Source of the DNA: Prorocentrum cordatum
Lineage: Eukaryota; Sar; Dinophyceae; Prorocentrales; Prorocentraceae
Length of the DNA: 64,000 nucleotides
Assembly: GCA_963575745.1 (NCBI GenBank)
Contig: CAUYUJ010016283.1
Coordinates: 907,133 to 971,132 of the forward strand
Reading direction: 5' to 3'
In this document: in pieces, positions 58,025 through 64,000 of the stretch
Layout: every line of letters begins with the position of its first letter
Position numbering within the stretch: the first letter of the stretch is position 1
Made by a program: the position numbers and the translations under genes
The notes under the pieces: generated by a model
What the model was told of the DNA's origin: nothing
The model's input: the letters and a program-made list of their open reading frames with translations, nothing else
The model's database searches: none

Positions 58025-59273
58025 CTGGGCGCCGGCGGTAAACCGTCAACCTTGGTTACCGCCGGGGAACTCGTAGAGCTTCCAAGCTCGACTTAAGTTG
58101 AGAAAACCGAGAGCACAAACGAACATTCTGACTCATAGTGAATATTTTTTGACCTCTGAATGCGACAAGCGAACGCGTCTGATCAGACCGAGTTCAGACC
58201 TCTCAATGCGACAGGCGGACGCGTCTCATATCTGCGAATCGACTCATGTGATTACTAGCCCTGCAGCCCCCCTACAGCACGAGTTAAGTGCAGAACACCG
58301 ACAGCATCTCTCAGGATGACTCGAATAATATAATAGTTTCGCAGACTCGAATAATACGAATAGATTTGCGGACCTAGCTCGGCTAGCAAACCGAGTTCAG
58401 ACCTCTGGAGTCAAGAGGCGAACGCGCCTGATGATTCTGAGTGCGATAGGTGTGCTTACCAGCACTGTAGCTGACCTGCAGCTCGGATTAAGTACACAAT
58501 ACCCACCATGCGTATCAAGTTGACTCGAATAATACGAATAGGTTTGCGGACCTAGCTCGGCAAGCAGGATTCAACAGAAGAACGCGCCTGATGATTCTGA
58601 GTGCGATAGGTGTGCTTACCAACGCTGTAGCTACCCTACAGCTCGAGTTAAGTAGGAAATACCGACAACGCGTATCAAGTTCACCCGAATAATACAAATA
58701 GGTTTGCGGACCTAGCTCGGCTAGCAGACCGAGTTGAGACCTGTGGATTCAACAGGCGAACGCGCCTGATGATTCTGAGTGCGATAGGTGTGCTTACCAG
58801 CACTAGCTGCCCCACAGCGAGTTCAGAAGAAAATAGCGACAACGCGTATCAAGTTGACTCGAATAATACGGATAGGTTTGCGGAGCTAGCTCGGCTAGCA
58901 GACGAGTTCAGACCTATCGATTCAACAGGCGAACGCGCATGATGATTCTGAGTGCGATAGCTGTGCTTACCAGCTCTGTAGCTGTCCTACAGCTCGAGTG
59001 AAGTACAAAATACCGACAACGCGTATCAAGACGACTCAAAACGGCCGATCCCGCCAGTGTGCTTTTTAGTAAAAGGTACCCGATCGAGCTCGGATCAAGA
59101 TGGCGAGCGAAAATAAGATCGAATATCACGGGAAAAAATACTAGAGCTCTAACGAATGGTCAAATTCCGAGAACGAAATTTTTAACTAACCAAAAGTTGT
59201 GCAGAGTTCAGTTCTTTTTTTTCGAGCCAACTAGCTCTCCAGCGCGCCGGAATTACTCTCAGCTTCCGGCTAA
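58025..59273 (+). mobile_element. L-family element L23, right end displaced
   Basis: Head and about six satellite monomers. A GC-element start (AAGCGTCCAAAACCCGG) lies just upstream at 57,975-58,024. Cut in its terminus by L24. Confidence 0.85.
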
Positions 59274-60341
59274 CTGGGCGCCGGCGGTAAACCGTCAACC
59301 TTTCTTACCGCCGGGGGACTCGCAGAGCTTCCTGACAGTATATAATGTGGGAAAAAAATTCAGAGAACGACTAGTTTTTCAGCCCAAGCGATTTCGAAGA
59401 TGACTATACAAAAACAAACAGTTTCGCAACACAGTTCCAATAAGAAACTGAGTTCAGATCTCTCAATGCGACAGGCGGACGCGTCTGATGTCTGCGAATC
59501 GACTCATGTGATTACCAGCCCTGCAGTCCCCCTACAGCCCGAGATAAATGCAGAAAAATGACAGCATCTCTCAGAATGACTCGAATAATACAATAGTTTC
59601 GCGGAGCTAGGTCGAGCAGCGGGCCGAGTTTCGAGTTCTCCGTTCGACGGACGAACGCGCCTGATGTGTCCGAATCGATTTCTGTGACCAGCAGCACTGT
59701 AGCCCACTCCCAGCACGAGTTCAGTGCGGAAAATTGAGATCACTTCTCGGAGAATACGGATAGTTTCGCGAACCCAGCTCGGGCAACAGGCCGAGTTCAG
59801 ATCTCTCGATTTAACAGACGAACACGCCTGATAACTCCCAATCGATTTCTGTGACTATGGTCTCTGTGGCTGCCCTACAGCTCGAGTTTAGTACCGAAAA
59901 CCGAGAGCGTCTGTCGATATAACTCGAATAATACCAATAGGTTTGCGCACCTAGCTCGGCTAGCACACCAAGTTCAGACCTCTCGATTCAACAGGCGAAC
60001 ACGCCTGATGATTCTGAATGCGATAGGTGTGCTCACCAGCTCTGTAGCTGCTCTAGAGCTCGAGTTAAGTACAAAATACTCACAACGCGTATCAAGATGA
60101 CTCGAAACGGCCGATCCCGCCGGGACGCTTTTTCAAAGTAAAAGGTACCCAATCGAGCTGAGATCAAGATGGCGAGCGGGAATAAGATCGAATATCACGG
60201 GAAAAAATACTAGGGCTCTAACGAATTTTTGAATTTCGAGAACAAAATTTTCAACCGACCAAAAGTCAAAAGGTCTGTCGAGATTTTTCTTGCCAACTAG
60301 CTCTCCAGCGACCCGGAATTGCTCTTAGCTTCCAGCAATAA
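59274..60341 (+). mobile_element. L-family element L24, right end displaced
   Basis: Head, satellites and tail. Cut at CCAGCAATAA, the same site as in L19, by L25. Confidence 0.85.
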
Positions 60342-61609
60342 CTGGGCGCCGGCGGTAAACCGTCAACCTTTCTTACCGCCGGGGGACTCGTAGAGCTTCC
60401 TGACAATATATACTGTGGGAAAAAACTCCAAAGAACGACTTTGTTTTAAGCCCAAGCGATTTCAGACCTCTCAAGATAACGCTAACAAAAAACAAACAAT
60501 TTCGCAACCCAGTTCGAGTATCAAACCGAGTTCAGACCTCTGTATGCGACATCATGCGATTCCACTCATGCGATTCCAGCCCTAAAGCCCACCTACAGCC
60601 GGAGTTAATGCAGAAAACCGACAGTATCGACTCGAATAATATAATAGTGTTGCGAACCTAGTTCGAGCAGCAGACCGAGTTCCGAGCTCTGGAATCGACC
60701 GAAAGACGCGCCTGATGTGTGAAAATCGATATATGTGGCCTGCAGCACTGTAGCCCTCCCCCAGCACGAGTTCAGTGCAGAAAATTGAGAGCACGTCTCA
60801 AAATCATTCGGACAATACGAACAGTTTCGCGAACCTAGCTCGGGCAGCAGGCCGAATTCAGACCTCTCGGTTCAACAGACGCGTGCCATTGGTGATTTCC
60901 CATCGATGTCTGTGACAATGAGCCCTGTAGCTGCCCTACAGCTCGAGTTAAGTACAGAAAACCGAGAACGTCTATCAAGATAACTCGAATAATACCAACA
61001 GGTTTGCGGACCTAGCTCGGCTAGCAGACCGAGTTCAGACCTCCGGATTCAACAGGCGAACGCGCGTGATGATTCTGAGTGCGATAGGTGTGCTTACCAG
61101 CACTGTAGCGACCCTAAAGCTCGAGTCAAGTACAGAAAACCGAGAGTGTCTATCAAGATGACTCGAATAATACAAACAGGTTTGCGGACCTAGCTCGGCT
61201 CACAGACCGAGTTCAGACCTCTGGATTCAACAGGCGAACGCGCCTGATCATTCTGCATGCATTAGCTGTGCTTACCAGCTCTGTAGCTGCCCTAGAGCTC
61301 GAGTTATGTTCAGAAAACCGTCAGCGCGTATCAAGATGACTCGAAACGGCCGTTCCCGCCACTGTGCTTTTTGGCCTTCAAAGTTACCCGATCGAGCTGA
61401 GATCAAGATGGCGAGCGGGAATAAGATCGAATATCACGGGAAAAAATACTAGAGCTCTAACGAATGGTCAAATTTCGAGAACCAAATTTTCAACCGAGCA
61501 AAAGTCATCAAAAGTTCCGTCGAGATTTTTCTTGCCAACTAGCTCTCCAGCACGCCGGAATTACTCTTAGCTTCCAGCTATAACTAGCTAAGGGAAGCTC
61601 TACGAGTTA
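60342..61609 (+). mobile_element. Intact L-family element L25 (1,268 bp)
   Basis: Both termini are present, ending GGAAGCTCTACGAGTTA directly before L26. Confidence 0.9.
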
Positions 61610-63010
61610 CTGGGCGCCGGCGGTAAACCGTCAACCTTTCTTACCGCCGGGGGACTCGTAGAGCTTCCTGACAGTATATAGTGTGGGAAAAAATCCAGAG
61701 AACGACTAGTTTTCAGCCCAAGCAATTTCAGACCTCTCAAGATGACTCTAACAAAAGAACAAACAGTTTCGCAACCCAGTGAGTATCAGACCGAGTTCAG
61801 ACCTCTCAATGCGACAGGCGGACGCGTCTGATGTCTGCGAATCGACTCATGTGATTACCAGCCCTGCAGCCCCCCTGCAGCCCGAGTTAAATGCAGAAAA
61901 CCGAGAGCATCTCTCAGGGTGACTCGAATAATAGAATAGTTTCGCGGACCTGTTTCGAGCAGCAGACCAAATTCTAAGCTCTCGAATCGACCAACGAACG
62001 CGTCTGATGTGTGCAAATCGATTTCAATGACCCACAGCACTGTAGCCCTCCCCCAGCACGAGTTGAGTGCAGGAAAATGAGAGCACTGTTTACGATGATT
62101 CGGACAATACGAATAGTTTCGCGAACCTAGCTCGGGCAGCAGGCCGAGTTCAGAGCTCTCGATACAACAGACACACGCGCCTGATAATTATCAATCGATT
62201 TCTGTAACTACAGGCTCTGTAGCTGCCCTACAGCTCGAGTTGAGTACAGAAAACCGAGAGCGTTTGTGAAGATGACTCGAATAATACGAATAGATTTGCG
62301 GACCTAGCTCGGCTAGCAGACCGATTTCAGACCTCTGGATTCAACAGGCGAACGCGCCTGATGATTCTGAGTGCGATGCGTGTGTTTACCAGCACTGTAG
62401 CTGCCCTACAGCTCGAGTTAAGTAGAAAAACCGACAACGCGTATCAAGTTGACTCGAATAATACGAATAGGTTTGCGGACCTAGCTCGGCTAGCAGATCG
62501 AGTTCAGACCTATGGATTGAACAGGCGAACGCGCCTGATGATTCTGAGTGCGATAGGTGTGCTTACCAGCACTGTAGCTGCCCTACAGCTCGAGTTAAGT
62601 ATAATACGAATAGGTTCGCGACCCTAGCTCGGCTAGCAGACCGAGTTCAGACCTCTGGATTCAACAGGCGAACGCGCCTGATCATTCTGAACGCATTAGC
62701 TGTGCTGACCAGCTCTGTAGGTGTCCTGGAGCTCGAGTTATCTTGAGAAAACCGACAGTGCCTAGCAAGATGACTCGAAACGGTCGTTCCCGCCCATGTG
62801 CTTTTTGGCCTTCAAAGTTACCCGATCGAGCTGAGATCAAGATGGTGAGCGGAAATAGGATCGAATATCATGGGAAAAAATACTAGAGCTCTAACGAATT
62901 GTGAAATTTCGAGAACAAAATTTTCAACCAAAAGTCACCAAAAGGTTCGTCGAGATTTTTCTTGCCAACTAGCTCTGGGACGCGCCGGAATTACTCTTAG
63001 CTTCCAGCTA
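61610..63010 (+). mobile_element. L-family element L26, right end displaced
   Basis: Head, about seven satellite monomers and tail. Cut at TTCCAGCTA by an S element. Confidence 0.85.
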
Positions 63011-63814
63011 CTGGCGCCGGCGGTGAACCGTCAACCTGGCCACCGCCGGGAACCTCGTAGAGCTCCTCTCACTGGTAAGTGTGCAGAGAACCGAGACAGA
63101 ATCAAAAAAATGAGATTTTTCGAAAATCTTGAAATTCGATTTTTTCGATATTCATATTCGCTCAGTTCCTGGAAGTCAACTCATGCAAAAATGCATCGAG
63201 AGAGCTGAGCTGCTGTCAGAGAGAAGTTTAGATGCCAATGCTCGGCGTAAAAATCTGCTTTTTCAAAATAAATGGTCAAATATCTTTCAAATTTTTGCAA
63301 AACCACCCAAAAGTTGCCACATTGTCCGTTCTGGCCGGGTCGACCAACTAGCTCCACCCCGCGCCGGAACTGGCGCCGGCGGTGAACCGTCAACCTGGTC
63401 ACCGCCGGGAACCTCGTAGAGCTCCTCTCACTGGTGAGAGTGCAGAGAATCGACACTGAATGAAAAAATAGATTTTTTGGGGAAATCTTCAAATTCGATT
63501 TTTGGGATGTTTATATTCGCTCAGATTCTGGAAGTCAACTCGTGTAAAAATGCAATGAGAGAGCTGAGCTGCTACCGGAGAGGAGTTTATATGCCAATGC
63601 TCGGCGTAAAAATCTGCTTTCTCAAAATAAATGGTCAAATATCTTTCAAAAAATCGCAAAACCACCCAAAAGTTGTCACATTGTCCGCCTCCGCTGGGTG
63701 GGCCAACTAGCTCCACCCCACGCCGGAATTCCTCTAGCTCATCGATGACGAAGAGCCCCCCCCCTCAAACCGATTCCTCTCGCTCCATCGCATGACGAAG
63801 AGCTCTACGAGGTA
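63011..63814 (+). repeat. Two nested S-family elements
   Basis: The first runs from 63,011 and is cut at GCCGGAA (63,369). The second runs 63,370-63,814 and is slightly long because of a C-rich insertion and partial duplication near 63,757-63,800. Confidence 0.82.
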
Positions 63815-64000
63815 CTAGAGCTCTAACGAATTGTCAAATTTCGAGAACGAAATTTTCAACCGAGCAAAAGTCACAAAAAGTTCCGTCGAGATTTTTCTTG
63901 CCAACTAGCTCTCCAGCGCGCCGGAATTACTGGGCGCCGGCGGTAAACCGTCAACCTTTGTTACCGCCGGGGGACTCGTAGAGCTTCCTGACAGCATATA
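63815..64000 (+). repeat. L-type tail fragment, then start of L27
   Basis: Tail sequence (CTAGAGCTCTAACG...) at 63,815-63,929, then a new L hairpin head from 63,930. L27 continues beyond the window. Confidence 0.82.

Noticed and set aside
1-64000. Bacterial, plasmid or organelle origin
   Set aside because: Spliced genes, microsatellites, nested eukaryotic-type elements and lack of operons or organelle genes argue for a nuclear eukaryotic locus.

Overview
The window looks like a nuclear, non-coding-rich region of a eukaryotic microalga, most likely a dinoflagellate. The evidence is spliced genes with GT-AG introns, large low-complexity tracts, and protein families that I recall as typical of dinoflagellate genomes: a DASPQ-type transposase, LINE-like tandem RNase H domains, a CxxCG zinc module and a C5 DNA methyltransferase with split motifs. 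This assignment rests on recall, not on a search. I saw no rRNA, tRNA, CRISPR array or ordinary host gene.

Outer regions (1-12,096 and 31,100-64,000). These consist almost wholly of short mobile elements inserted into one another. There are three related families. S and M elements are about 395-401 bp. L elements are about 1.05-1.3 kb and carry about 5-6 copies of a ~176-bp tandem repeat. Each has a GC-rich hairpin (arms CCGGCGGTAA / TTACCGCCGG or close variants) at one end only. Just inside the hairpin is CCTCGTAGAGCTC (S, M) or ACTCGTAGAGCTTCC (L), and the inverted copy lies at the very opposite end. They insert next to an A/T base with no real target duplication. This asymmetric layout resembles non-autonomous Helentron/Helitron2 elements. 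The insertions can be unwound like brackets: elements opened between 1,015 and 11,756 are closed, in the right order, between 37,030 and 38,492. The stack is roughly 15 levels deep. A fourth, GC-rich ~300-bp family (GC) has a central palindrome.

Central region (12,105-31,091). A single 18,987-bp DNA transposon sits inside a satellite monomer of one L element (L8). It has 36-bp terminal inverted repeats (34/36 identical) and a perfect 8-bp target duplication, CCTGTGAC. All recognisable genes are on the minus strand, transcribed toward the left end: a poorly resolved gene near 29.5-28.6 kb, a putative DDE transposase (28.3-25.0 kb), an associated multi-exon gene (24.4-22.2 kb), a C5 cytosine DNA methyltransferase (about 20.8-19.2 kb), a large protein of unknown function (18.15-15.45 kb) and a zinc-binding exon (13.7-13.4 kb). 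A DNA methyltransferase carried by a large terminal-inverted-repeat transposon is the main candidate for an undescribed system: an element that may methylate itself or its host.

A second cargo-type insertion (33,659-35,836) is a 5'-truncated retroelement fragment with tandem RNase H domains and a (CAAA)n tail. It is inserted precisely in the loop of an L-element hairpin. From 38.7 to 45.0 kb a 3,113-bp block is tandemly duplicated. From about 47.5 to 51.6 kb the elements are in the opposite orientation.
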